NCBI GenBank assembly: GCA_034522155.1
Contig: JAXHLP010000013.1
Span: 62,001-126,000, forward strand
Length of the DNA stretch: 64,000 nucleotides
DNA from: Salinilacustrithrix sp034522155
Lineage (GTDB): Bacteria; Actinomycetota; Acidimicrobiia; Acidimicrobiales; Salinilacustritrichaceae
Reading direction: 5' to 3'
Below, one piece after another: positions 8,225 to 15,636 of this stretch; positions within the stretch are counted from its first letter, which is position 1; every line of letters begins with the position of its first letter. The notes under the pieces are model-generated. The model had not been told where the DNA came from. It was given only the letters and a program-made list of their open reading frames with translations, and made no database searches. The position numbers and the translations under genes were made by a program.

Positions 8225-9661
8225 ATGCCGACTGAGTACGCATCACCCAAGCATCGGGTGGCCCAGGGCCTCCGGGAACTCAGCGAGACCCTGGGGCCAT
8301 CCGAACAGGAGGCGCTGTACGAGCTGATCCTCCGCGCGGAGGGGCTCCGGGACCACCGCACGCTCGCCAACCTCCCCCAGGAGGCGCTGTTCAGTCCCGA
8401 GGAGCGCCGTCTGATCGCCGAGCTCGACGCCCAGCCCGATCCCGACGTCGTGCTGCCACGCCATCCCTCGCTCATCGTCAAGCCGACCCGGCTGTGCAAC
8501 CTCCGCTGCACCTACTGCAACGCGTGGCGAGAGGGACCCGACCAGAACATGTCCTTCGAGGTGCTCGCACGCATGACCCACGGCGTCCTGCGGGCACCGC
8601 GCGAGCCCGGCCCGCCCGGCGTGCTCGATGCGAGCACCACGACCTTCGTGTGGCACGGGGGCGAACCCATGCTGCGCGACGTGCGCTTCTTCCTCCAGGC
8701 GCTCTGGCTGCAGCATCATTGGCTCCCGGAAGGACGATTCGTCGCGAACGACATGCAGACGAACGCCTCCCGGGTCACCCAGGGCTTCCTCGACCTCTGC
8801 CGCAGCTTCCACATCAGCGTGTCCGTCAGTCTCGACGGCCCGCCCGACATCCACGATGCCCGGCGTCTCGACGCCGCCGGACGACCGACCTTCGAGCGAG
8901 TCCGGGAGGGGATCCGCCTCCTTCAGGCCGAAGGACTCGGCCACGCCGTCCTGATGGTCATCGACGAAGACATCATCGAACGTGGTCCACAGGCACTTCT
9001 GGACTACGTCCGGTCACTCGGTGTCCGCAACGTCGGACTGCTGAACCTCGTGCCGGGCAACGACGAGAACGGCATCGACGGCAACGGCGCGTGGCTCCAC
9101 TGGGCGCGGTACGTGGCGTTCCTCCGAGACCTGTTCCAGCTCTGGTACCCGACGTACCGCCACGAGTTCGGGATCCGCGAGCTCGACGAACCGTTGCGGA
9201 TCATGGCCGGGGAGGAACCCGGACTGTGCATCTACCAGCAGGACTGCTTCAAGATCGCCTTCGACGTGGACCCCGACGGGACGGTCACCGGATGCGACAA
9301 GTACGTCGGCGACCCGGCCTTCCGCTACGGCTCCCTGCTCGACGCCCCGGTCAGCGAGGTGCTCACCAATGCGCTCGTTCAAGTCCAGCGCGACCGCGAT
9401 CGGCGGGACACCGACGAGCTCCGGGCATGCCGTTGGTTCCACGTCTGCCAGGGCGGCTGCCCACACGATCGGGACGTCAACCGGACCATGGGACTGACCG
9501 GCACCGACGGATGCTGTGGCCTCGGCCCGTTGCTCGACGACATCGACGAGGTCGTCGAGCACAGCACGCTCGCCGACTCCGCCATCGACGCGGCGTTCGG
9601 CCGACCGGCCCCCCACCACAGCAACGCCGTGCAGGCGGTCCCCGTCGCACTGCGCCGGTGA
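8225..9661 (+). CDS. Radical SAM/SPASM peptide maturase 1
   Basis: 478 residues. The radical SAM cluster motif CNLRCTYC sits at 91-98, followed by WHGGEPM, MQTNAS and VSLDGPPDIHD, all typical of peptide-modifying SPASM enzymes. The C-terminal SPASM region carries cysteines in GLCIYQQDC, TGCDKYV, CRWFHVCQGGC and GCCG, enough for one or two auxiliary iron-sulphur clusters. The first 80 residues form an extra domain (GLRELSETLGPSEQEALYEL, then FSPEERRLIAELD). It matches both the precursor leaders and the small protein encoded before maturase 2, so it probably takes part in substrate recognition (inference). Precursor B follows 72 bases downstream. The ATG at 8225 is preferred because the conserved N-terminal domain starts there and GCGAGG precedes it. 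Confidence 0.9.
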   Translation: MPTEYASPKHRVAQGLRELSETLGPSEQEALYELILRAEGLRDHRTLANLPQEALFSPEERRLIAELDAQPDPDVVLPRHPSLIVKPTRLCNLRCTYCNAWREGPDQNMSFEVLARMTHGVLRAPREPGPPGVLDASTTTFVWHGGEPMLRDVRFFLQALWLQHHWLPEGRFVANDMQTNASRVTQGFLDLCRSFHISVSVSLDGPPDIHDARRLDAAGRPTFERVREGIRLLQAEGLGHAVLMVIDEDIIERGPQALLDYVRSLGVRNVGLLNLVPGNDENGIDGNGAWLHWARYVAFLRDLFQLWYPTYRHEFGIRELDEPLRIMAGEEPGLCIYQQDCFKIAFDVDPDGTVTGCDKYVGDPAFRYGSLLDAPVSEVLTNALVQVQRDRDRRDTDELRACRWFHVCQGGCPHDRDVNRTMGLTGTDGCCGLGPLLDDIDEVVEHSTLADSAIDAAFGRPAPHHSNAVQAVPVALRR

Positions 9662-9733
9662 CCGACCGGATCGTTCTCACTCCCGACGACCACACCACAA
9701 CAACCACCACACACAAGTGAAAGGAAGACAACC

Positions 9734-10033
9734 ATGGCAGAGTTCGGAATCGACGACATCGACAGTGTCTCGGAGAAGCTGAGCACCTTCGCCGAAGGGC
9801 TGAGCGAGGAAGAGAAGGCGGTCATGCAGCTCCTGCTGGCCGAAGCGGTGTCCGACGACGTCAGCGGATTCGACTTCAACCAGTTCGCGCTCGATCCCTC
9901 GGCGACGACCTTCAGCTTCGACCAGCAGAAGCTGTCGGGCGCGATCCAGGGCCGCTTCGAGTGCGAGCACAACCGGGGCTGGCACCTGGTCCTGGGCTCC
10001 GGCGGGTCGAGCATCGGCGGGCGCCAGTTCTGA
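9734..10033 (+). CDS. Putative precursor peptide B
   Basis: 99 residues, strong Shine-Dalgarno sequence (GAAAGGAAG). The leader helix KLSTFAEGLSEEEKAVMQLL is followed by DDVSGF (41-46) and DFNQF, matching precursors A, C and D. The tail runs LSGAIQGRFECEHNRGW and then a Gly/Ser-rich end (LGSGGSSIGGRQF), with one cysteine (77) and aromatic residues F75, W83 and F99. It is the nearest downstream gene of maturase 1 and therefore its likely substrate. It is followed by a strong hairpin at 10050-10083. Confidence 0.78.
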   Translation: MAEFGIDDIDSVSEKLSTFAEGLSEEEKAVMQLLLAEAVSDDVSGFDFNQFALDPSATTFSFDQQKLSGAIQGRFECEHNRGWHLVLGSGGSSIGGRQF

Positions 10034-10049
10034 CGCCCTCGACGGGTTG

Positions 10050-10083
10050 TGTCGGTGCCGGTCGACGACGTCCGGCACCGACA
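10050..10083 (+). terminator. Hairpin after precursor B
   Basis: A perfect 12-bp stem: TGTCGGTGCCGG (10050-10061) pairs with CCGGCACCGACA (10072-10083) around a 10-base loop. There is no T-run, so it may end transcription inefficiently or stabilise the precursor B mRNA, lowering expression of the Sir2-HD gene relative to the precursor. Confidence 0.6.
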
Positions 10084-10103
10084 CCGCTCGGGGCTCGACT
10101 CGC

Positions 10104-11837
10104 ATGGACCAGGCACCGACCACGAGACGACTCCGCAACCGTGACCGCGCGTCGACGCGGCCGGCGTGGCGCGTGCCGATCCGTCACCCGGGACTGAAGC
10201 GACCCGCCCTCGACGAGCTGCACAACGTCTTCTCGACCGAGACCCGCCTGATCTCGTTCGGCTCCCGGCTCGAGGCGGCCAGCGCTGCGCCCGACCCGCA
10301 CTCGTGCTCGGTCGGCGGCGTGCACGCGCTCGTCATCACACCGGCATCGGTGACCGACCTCGACGAGCGGGGCTGGATCCCCCTCGAAGCACGAGAAGTC
10401 TGCTGGTCGGGCGACTCCGACATCCGGATGCGCCATCGACGCGTCCCCACGCAGGCCGGCGACGATCTGGAACTGGTCCACGTCTTCTCCGGCACCGTCG
10501 ACGTCGATCTCGTGGAGCGCCGGGCGATCGAAGGTCTCGCCGGAGCGCCACCCGCGGGAGCGGACGTGCGACCGGTAGCTGGGCAACTGCTCACGCCCGT
10601 GAGGCCGCAGGTGTCCACCCTCGACGGCGCCGCCGCGGCACTGACGGGGCGTCCGCTCGTCGTGTGCACCGGCGCCGGCTTCTCCCGGGCCGCCGGGATC
10701 CAGCCCATGATGGGCACCGACGGTCTCGATGGCCGCCTCGGGCTGTCGGACCGAGCCCAGCTGCGCCTCGAGCGGCTCCTCGTGGAGGATCCGGCCACAG
10801 CACTCGACCAGCTGGCGCAGTGGCACCTGTCGTTCCTCGAGGCCACCCCGTCTCCGGCGCACCACGCGCTGGCGGACCTCGAGGCCCGGGGTCACCTGGC
10901 CCAGCTACTGACCACGAACTTCGATCGCCTCCACGAGATCGCCGGCAACCGCCGCATCGTCACCGGCTCGCGCCTCCACCGGGCGGCGCCGCCCCGGGAC
11001 GCGGGCGTGCTCGTGCTCGGGGCCGCCAACGAGATGCACGGCGCCATCGAGCGAGCGCGCGGCGCCGGCGCCACCGTGGTGTGCGTCGACTACGAGGCGC
11101 CTCACTGGCTCGAGGACGACGACCACTGGATCCGGGGCGATGTCGAGGCCGCGACGATCGAGCTGGCGTCCAGGGTCCGCGGCGTTCGTTCCCCGTTGGC
11201 GCCGGCCCGCCACGCCCCGAGCGCGCCGGCACTCGACCGCACGGTCACCGCCGCAGGACGTCAACCGCTGGGACCTCCGTGGTCGACGATCGCCGCGCTC
11301 GCAGAGCGGGTCCGAGACGGGGCGACCCACCGACGCTCTCGCGTCCACGGCCCACGGCACTGGCTCACGGTCGCGTGGATCGGGGCGCGACTCGCCCACG
11401 ACATCCCCGAGATCGACCCCGTGGTCGTCACGCTGTTCGCCATGATGCACGACTGCCAGCGACTCCACGACGGCACAGACCCCGATCACGGGATCCGGGC
11501 CGCACGCATGGCCGAAGCACTGCTCGCCGACGAGGGGCTGCTCTCGGAGTCGCAGCTCGGCTCACTCGTCTCGGCCTGTGCCGGCCACAGCGACGGTTAC
11601 ACCACCGGCGATCCGACCGTCGGCGCGTGTTGGGACGCTGATCGGCTCGACCTCTGGCGCATCGGAGCTTCCCCGCACCCATCGATGCTCAGCCACGAGT
11701 CGTCTGCGGGAGTGATGGCCTGGAGCCGGTCGTTCACCGACCTGGGACGCGGGGACGTCGCCTGGGACGACTGGCGTCCGCTCGCGCACGTGCTCGCGCA
11801 CCGGTTCGGCGCCGAGCCGGTCGCGGCGTCGGACTGA
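10104..11837 (+). CDS. Sir2-like / HD-domain fusion protein
   Basis: 577 residues in three parts. Residues 1-180 are unrecognised. Residues 185-365 are Sir2-like: VVCTGAGFSRAAGI (NAD-binding GAGxS), LLTTNFDRLHEIAG (like the sirtuin TQNIDxLH), VLVLGAANEMHGAIERA and IRGDVEAATIELA. The zinc module is absent and the phenylalanine-arginine pair after GAGxS...GI is replaced by QPMM, so it is atypical. Residues 400-560 are HD-like: RVHGPRHW, FAMMHDCQRLHDG, CAGHSDGYTT and WDADRLDLWR. Sir2 folds bind or hydrolyse NAD, and HD domains hydrolyse phosphate esters. What the fusion does in a peptide island is unknown; peptide modification, NAD-dependent control or self-protection are all possible. The ATG at 10104 is chosen; a GTG lies in frame at 10047 inside the hairpin. 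Confidence 0.75.
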   Translation: MDQAPTTRRLRNRDRASTRPAWRVPIRHPGLKRPALDELHNVFSTETRLISFGSRLEAASAAPDPHSCSVGGVHALVITPASVTDLDERGWIPLEAREVCWSGDSDIRMRHRRVPTQAGDDLELVHVFSGTVDVDLVERRAIEGLAGAPPAGADVRPVAGQLLTPVRPQVSTLDGAAAALTGRPLVVCTGAGFSRAAGIQPMMGTDGLDGRLGLSDRAQLRLERLLVEDPATALDQLAQWHLSFLEATPSPAHHALADLEARGHLAQLLTTNFDRLHEIAGNRRIVTGSRLHRAAPPRDAGVLVLGAANEMHGAIERARGAGATVVCVDYEAPHWLEDDDHWIRGDVEAATIELASRVRGVRSPLAPARHAPSAPALDRTVTAAGRQPLGPPWSTIAALAERVRDGATHRRSRVHGPRHWLTVAWIGARLAHDIPEIDPVVVTLFAMMHDCQRLHDGTDPDHGIRAARMAEALLADEGLLSESQLGSLVSACAGHSDGYTTGDPTVGACWDADRLDLWRIGASPHPSMLSHESSAGVMAWSRSFTDLGRGDVAWDDWRPLAHVLAHRFGAEPVAASD

Positions 11838-11914
11838 TCTGACGGGCCGACGCCGGCTCCGGGGCCGAGGAGCACCACCTCTGCGACGAGTCGAGACGAC
11901 GGGCCGAGCGTGCT

Positions 11915-11939
11915 GTAACCGAAACCACCTCGCACCGAC
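11915..11939 (+). promoter_or_regulatory. ECF-type promoter, GTAACC-N16-GAC (site 4)
   Basis: GTAACC at 11915-11920, GAC at 11937-11939 (CCGACGGGA context). The context after the spacer is the same as at site 6. The start codon of precursor C lies only 13 bases further on, so its mRNA would be nearly leaderless. Confidence 0.62.
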
Positions 11940-11952
11940 GGGAGCATGTTGG

Positions 11953-12246
11953 ATGAGCAGTGACGATCCCGACGACGCCTCCGCGCTGGGGGCCGCGACG
12001 CCCGAGGAGGTCGAGGCGGCGACGCAGCGCGTGATCGAGCGTCTGTTGGACCTCGTCGAGGAACTCGATCCGACGGAGCGACCCGTGCTGGCCAACCTCC
12101 TGAGTCCGACCATCGAACTCGCCGCGACCGTCGACGACGTCGTCGGGTTCGACGCGGCGGCCGGACCGGGTTCGGGAGCGATCGCCGCCGCGGTGCGACG
12201 GTCGGGCGTGCGGGTCACCGATGATCCGCGTCCACGGGGCGGCTGA
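11953..12246 (+). CDS. Putative precursor peptide C
   Basis: 97 residues. It has the shared leader helix (RLLDLVEELDPTERPVLANL) and motif DDVVGF (61-66), then GPGSGAIAAAVRRSGVRV and a short basic, Pro-rich end (DDPRPRGG). It has no cysteine and no aromatic residue after the motif, unlike the other three precursors, so if it is a substrate the chemistry must differ. Alternatively it is a non-modified family member. It has its own promoter-like element and a terminator-like hairpin behind it, and is convergent with the sigma factor gene. Confidence 0.68.
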   Translation: MSSDDPDDASALGAATPEEVEAATQRVIERLLDLVEELDPTERPVLANLLSPTIELAATVDDVVGFDAAAGPGSGAIAAAVRRSGVRVTDDPRPRGG

Positions 12247-12254
12247 GCGGAACC

Positions 12255-12287
12255 GTCGAGTCCCCGCTGGCGGGGTCAACGCTCGAC
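12255..12287. terminator. Bidirectional terminator-like hairpin
   Basis: A nested inverted repeat between two convergent genes: GTCGAG (12255-12260) pairs with CTCGAC (12282-12287), and inside it CCCCGC (12262-12267) pairs with GCGGGG (12270-12275). Its position between the stop codons of precursor C and the sigma factor fits a shared terminator. Confidence 0.5.
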
Positions 12288-12296
12288 CACGGATCC

Positions 12297-12989
12297 TCAG
12301 CCGACGTGGAGCATCGAGTGGGCCCGACGTTGGCAGTGCTCGCACTCGGCCACGTGCTCTCCCAGCCGGTCGAGGTCCTCGGTCCCCAGTGACTGGAACT
12401 CGTCACAACCGTCGCCCGCGCTCAGCATCTCGAGCGTCAACGCGTTGCGGAGGCGGCGGCGGGCCCGGTGGACGATCACCTTCGCGTTGCCCGGTTCGAC
12501 GCCCAGCGCCGCGGCGATCTCCGTCGGCTTGAAGTCGAGGTACGTGGCCAGTGCCACGGCCGTGGCCTCGCGCTCGGGCAGCGCCGCGAGCGCTCCCCGG
12601 ACCTGGGACCCGAGGTTGCGGAGCTCGATCTCGGCCGACGGGGTGCGACGCCGGGCGGGGAGATCGTCGGCCTCCCGCTCACTGACCCGCTCGACGTCCT
12701 TGACCCGCCGCCGGCGACCGTCGATGGCCACGTGGCGGGCGATGGCGAGCAGCCACGACCGGAACCGGTCGGGGTTGTCGAGGCGGTCCAGGTTCTCGAG
12801 GGCCCGGGCGAACACCTCCTGGACACAGTCGGCGAGATCGTCGGGATCCCGGACGTTGTCCCGGATCACCGTCCGCACCAGACCGACGTGGCGCTCGAAC
12901 AGGACGTTGAAGCGTTCGATGTCGCCGGCCTGTGATGCATCCACGAGGGCCGCGTCGTCGACGGAGGCGGTGTCCGTGCGCTCCCTCAT
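12297..12989 (-). CDS. ECF sigma factor with C-terminal zinc-finger-like tail
   Basis: 230 residues. Region 2 is clear (FERHVGLVRTVIRDNV, DLADCVQEVFARAL, RFRSWLLAIARHVAID), as is region 4 (ALPEREATAVALATYL, PTEIAAALGVEPGNAKV, HRARRRLRNAL). The last 35 residues add CDEF and HVAECEHC, an anti-sigma-like zinc-binding motif, so activity may be controlled in cis. The ATG at 12989 has a Shine-Dalgarno sequence (GAGGAT); an upstream in-frame start at 13046 is possible. It lies within the island and is the obvious candidate for reading the six GTAACC-N16-GAC promoters. No such element precedes its own gene, so it does not appear to be autoregulated through it. Confidence 0.9.
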   Translation of the reverse strand: MRERTDTASVDDAALVDASQAGDIERFNVLFERHVGLVRTVIRDNVRDPDDLADCVQEVFARALENLDRLDNPDRFRSWLLAIARHVAIDGRRRRVKDVERVSEREADDLPARRRTPSAEIELRNLGSQVRGALAALPEREATAVALATYLDFKPTEIAAALGVEPGNAKVIVHRARRRLRNALTLEMLSAGDGCDEFQSLGTEDLDRLGEHVAECEHCQRRAHSMLHVG

Positions 12990-13082
12990 CACATCCTCGT
13001 ACTGCGTGCCGTGCCCATGGCCGACCTCCGTGCCGGACCGGAGCATAGATCAGGTCCGTGCCGGCGGGGGGCGGAGGTCCGC

Positions 13083-14519
13083 TCAGCCCGGCGTGATGAT
13101 GGTCTGGAGCTCGGTGTAGGGCTCGATGCCCTCGGGCCCGAGCTCGCGACCGATGCCCGAGTCCTTGAAGCCACCGAAGGGTGCCTTCATGTCGAGGATC
13201 ATCTGGCTGTTGACGGTCATGACCCCGGTGCGCACGTGGCGGGAGAGGTCGGCGGCGTGCTCCACGTCGGCGCTCCACACCGACCCGCACAGGCCCATGT
13301 CCGAGTCGTTGGCGATGCGGATGGCGTCGGCCTCGTCGTCGTACGGGATGGCCGTGAGCACCGGGCCGAAGATCTCCTCCCGGGCGATGCGCATGTCGTT
13401 GGTCGCGTTGGCGAACAGCGTGGGCTCGATGAAGTAGCCGGGCCCGTCGGGCTGGCCGCCGCCGACCACCGCGGTGGCCCCCTCGTCGACCCCGGCCTTC
13501 TGGAGCCCCTTGATCCGCTCCCACTGGCTGGCGTTGACCACGGGACCGATGGCGGTTTCCGGGTCGAGCGGATCGCCCACCGACATGGCGCCCATGGCCT
13601 GTCCGATGGCGTCGACGAACTCGTCGTACTTGTTCTGGCTGATCAGCAGTCGGGTCTGGGCGCCACAGGCCTGGCCGTTGTTCATCAACCCCGACATGAG
13701 CAGCTCGCCCATCATGGCGTCGAGATCGACGTCGTCGAGGATGATGGCCGCCGACTTGCCGCCGAGCTCGAGGGTGACCCGCTTGATCTGCTCGCCGCAG
13801 ATGGCGCCGATCTTCCGACCAGCGGCGACCGAGCCGGTGAAGCTGACCTTGTCGACGTCGGGATGGCGGACCAGGTACTCCGACGGGCCGCGGTCGGCGG
13901 CGACGATGTTGATGACCCCCGGTGGGATCTCGGCCTCCTGGATCGCCTCGGCGAGCAGGTAGCTGTCGAGCGGCGTGTCGGGCGCGGGCTTGAGGACCAT
14001 CGTGGCGCCGGCCGACATGGCGGGCCCGAGCTTGAGGATGCTGATGAACAGCGGCACGTTCCACGGGATGATGCCCGCGCACACGCCGACCGGTGCCTTG
14101 CGGACCGTGACCGGGCTGAGCGCACCCTGGCGCTGGACCTCGAAGTCGAAGTTCTTGGCGATGTCGACGTAGTTGTCGAGCACCATCGTCCCCGAGAAGA
14201 CCTGGCCCATCAGCGACCACGACGACGGCGAACCGTTCTCCCGGGTGATGAGGTCGGCGATGTCCATGCTCCGGGCCTGGAGGGCGGCGGAGAGACGGGC
14301 GATGGCGTCGGCCCGCTCGCTCGGGCTCATCGTCGGCCACGGCCCGTTGTCGAAGGCATCGCGCGCTGCGGCAACGGCTGCGTCCATGTCGGCCTCGGTG
14401 CCGGCCGGGCAGGAGCCGAACACCTCCTCCGTCGCCGGGTTGGTGACCTCGATGCGGTCGGAGCCGGCCGGGGCGACGAACTCGCCGCCGATGAACAGGG
14501 TGTCGTGGGAAATCTCCAT
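13083..14519 (-). CDS. NAD(P)-dependent aldehyde dehydrogenase
   Basis: 478 residues, the normal length. Motifs: IIPWNVPLFISILKLGPAM (cofactor pocket), KPAPDTP, FTGSVAAGRKI, LELGGKSAAIILDD (catalytic Glu), GQACGAQTRLL (catalytic Cys) and EEIFGPVL. It oxidises aldehydes to acids; the substrate is not evident. It resembles enzymes that accompany alcohol or lipid oxidation in Actinobacteria. It is read away from the neighbouring methyltransferase-like gene. A 19-bp perfect palindrome touches its start codon, so it is probably repressed by a TetR-type regulator not encoded nearby, and its link to the peptide island may be only positional. Confidence 0.93.
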   Translation of the reverse strand: MEISHDTLFIGGEFVAPAGSDRIEVTNPATEEVFGSCPAGTEADMDAAVAAARDAFDNGPWPTMSPSERADAIARLSAALQARSMDIADLITRENGSPSSWSLMGQVFSGTMVLDNYVDIAKNFDFEVQRQGALSPVTVRKAPVGVCAGIIPWNVPLFISILKLGPAMSAGATMVLKPAPDTPLDSYLLAEAIQEAEIPPGVINIVAADRGPSEYLVRHPDVDKVSFTGSVAAGRKIGAICGEQIKRVTLELGGKSAAIILDDVDLDAMMGELLMSGLMNNGQACGAQTRLLISQNKYDEFVDAIGQAMGAMSVGDPLDPETAIGPVVNASQWERIKGLQKAGVDEGATAVVGGGQPDGPGYFIEPTLFANATNDMRIAREEIFGPVLTAIPYDDEADAIRIANDSDMGLCGSVWSADVEHAADLSRHVRTGVMTVNSQMILDMKAPFGGFKDSGIGRELGPEGIEPYTELQTIITPG

Positions 14520-14538
14520 ATCTGACACTGTGTCAGAT
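14520..14538. promoter_or_regulatory. 19-bp perfect palindrome, TetR-type operator
   Basis: ATCTGACACTGTGTCAGAT is a perfect palindrome centred on the T at 14529. It begins one base upstream of the ATG of the aldehyde dehydrogenase gene, leaving no room for a ribosome-binding site. The mRNA is therefore leaderless, or translation starts further downstream, and a bound repressor would block the start region. Confidence 0.65.
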
Positions 14539-14547
14539 TTCCCCGTC

Positions 14548-14572
14548 GTAACCGTCGACGGATGGCGGCGAC
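14548..14572 (+). promoter_or_regulatory. ECF-type promoter, GTAACC-N16-GAC (site 5)
   Basis: GTAACC at 14548-14553 and GAC at 14570-14572 (GACGGG context as in sites 4 and 6). It reads towards the methyltransferase-like gene at 14613 and lies only nine bases from the palindromic operator of the divergent dehydrogenase gene. Confidence 0.6.
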
Positions 14573-14612
14573 GGGCCAGAAGAGCACCGACGGGGGCGGA
14601 CGAGGAGTGTGC

Positions 14613-15242
14613 ATGCCCACGATCGCTGAGCCGCCACCGACCGACGGGGAGATCCGTCGCATCCGCATGGGCCAGGAGCAGTCGATCGGCGAGGTGCGCG
14701 ATCGGATGACGGCTGCCCTGTCCGGCTCGCGGATGCGGGACGTGCTGACGGTCGGTGAGGGGTGTGACCGCTTCGCGACCTGGCTGGGGCAGGCGATACG
14801 GCGCCAGGCGGTCGGGGGCGTCCGCCTCGCCGTGCCGCTCGATCGACGAGCAGGCCCCTGGTCGTTTCACCGGGCGGGGCCACCCGCCGGGGCCGGCGAC
14901 CTGCGAATCGGGGCCATCCTCGCTGACGCCACCCGGTCACCGTTCCCCACCGCGAGCTTCGACGCCTGTGTCGCGTCGCTGATGGTCGACGACTGCGCCG
15001 ACCCGGCGGCTCTGGTCGCGGAGCTGTGTCGGTGCTGCCGGCCCAACGGCTTGATCGCCCTGTCGGGCCACGGGCTGGACGCTCGTCCGGCCTGGCGAGG
15101 TGTCGTCGGGATCCTCGGCGCGCACCACGACCACCAGCTCGGCCTCGAGGACATCGAGGTGCTGCTCCGCGACGAACCCCTCGAGGTCGTCGAACGTTGG
15201 CACGACCACCACGCATGGCTCCGCGTCGCGCGGCGGACGTAA
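14613..15242 (+). CDS. Class I SAM methyltransferase-like protein
   Basis: 209 residues. The second half is recognisable: ILADATRSPFPTASFDACVA (motif II region), ELCRCCRPNGLIALSGHGLD (motif III region). The glycine-rich SAM loop is poorly conserved (VLTVGEGCDRFATWL), so SAM binding is uncertain and the protein may be a degenerate or regulatory member. The ATG at 14613 has a Shine-Dalgarno sequence (CGAGGAG). It is the first gene of a block with precursor D, the small leader-like protein and maturase 2, and carries the island promoter, so modification of precursor D is the likeliest role (inference). Its TAA stop overlaps the next promoter element. Confidence 0.65.
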   Translation: MPTIAEPPPTDGEIRRIRMGQEQSIGEVRDRMTAALSGSRMRDVLTVGEGCDRFATWLGQAIRRQAVGGVRLAVPLDRRAGPWSFHRAGPPAGAGDLRIGAILADATRSPFPTASFDACVASLMVDDCADPAALVAELCRCCRPNGLIALSGHGLDARPAWRGVVGILGAHHDHQLGLEDIEVLLRDEPLEVVERWHDHHAWLRVARRT

Positions 15243-15263
15243 CCGACGACGTGCCGCGCCGAC
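15239..15263 (+). promoter_or_regulatory. ECF-type promoter, GTAACC-N16-GAC (site 6)
   Basis: GTAACC at 15239-15244 overlaps the stop codon of the methyltransferase-like gene; GAC at 15261-15263 is in the same CCGACGGGA context as at site 4. It reads into precursor D (start 15344). Confidence 0.62.
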
Positions 15264-15343
15264 GGGAACGGGAGAGCGGGTCGACCGCTCGATGAAGCAA
15301 GAAGACAACGACCGCCAGCGCACGACAGAGAGGTGCGATATCG

Positions 15344-15631
15344 ATGAGCGACGAGACCGAGTTCAGTGACGAGGAGCTGACCGCGTTCGCCGGCAAGCTG
15401 CGCGACTGGGGCGCATCACTGCCGCAGAAGGAACGTGCCCTCCTGCAGATGCTCCTGCGCGAGGCCCAGGACGACGTGGGCGGCTTCGCCGACATGAGGT
15501 TCTCGCCGAGCGTGCAGAACACCGAGCTGCCGAAGGTCGACCGTGTCGTGACCGACATCCTGTCCCCCATCGCCAACCTCCAGGAGCGACAGGGTTGGTC
15601 GATGTACGACGAGTGGTACCCGGGACCCTGA
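15344..15631 (+). CDS. Putative precursor peptide D, aromatic C-terminus
   Basis: 95 residues, good Shine-Dalgarno sequence (GAGAGG). The leader helix KLRDWGASLPQKERALLQML and DDVGGF (43-48) match precursors A-C. The tail ends QGWSMYDEWYPGP, with W85, Y88, W91 and Y92 clustered at the end. Aromatic-rich tails are typical targets of SPASM enzymes that form aromatic cross-links, but no specific ring motif can be asserted here. It is the substrate candidate for maturase 2, two genes downstream. Confidence 0.76.
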   Translation: MSDETEFSDEELTAFAGKLRDWGASLPQKERALLQMLLREAQDDVGGFADMRFSPSVQNTELPKVDRVVTDILSPIANLQERQGWSMYDEWYPGP

Positions 15632-15636
15632 GCACG

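Noticed and set aside
9658..9687. GTGACC ... GAC before precursor B
   Set aside because: One mismatch in the first element and a 21-base spacer. Precursor B is more likely transcribed with maturase 1.
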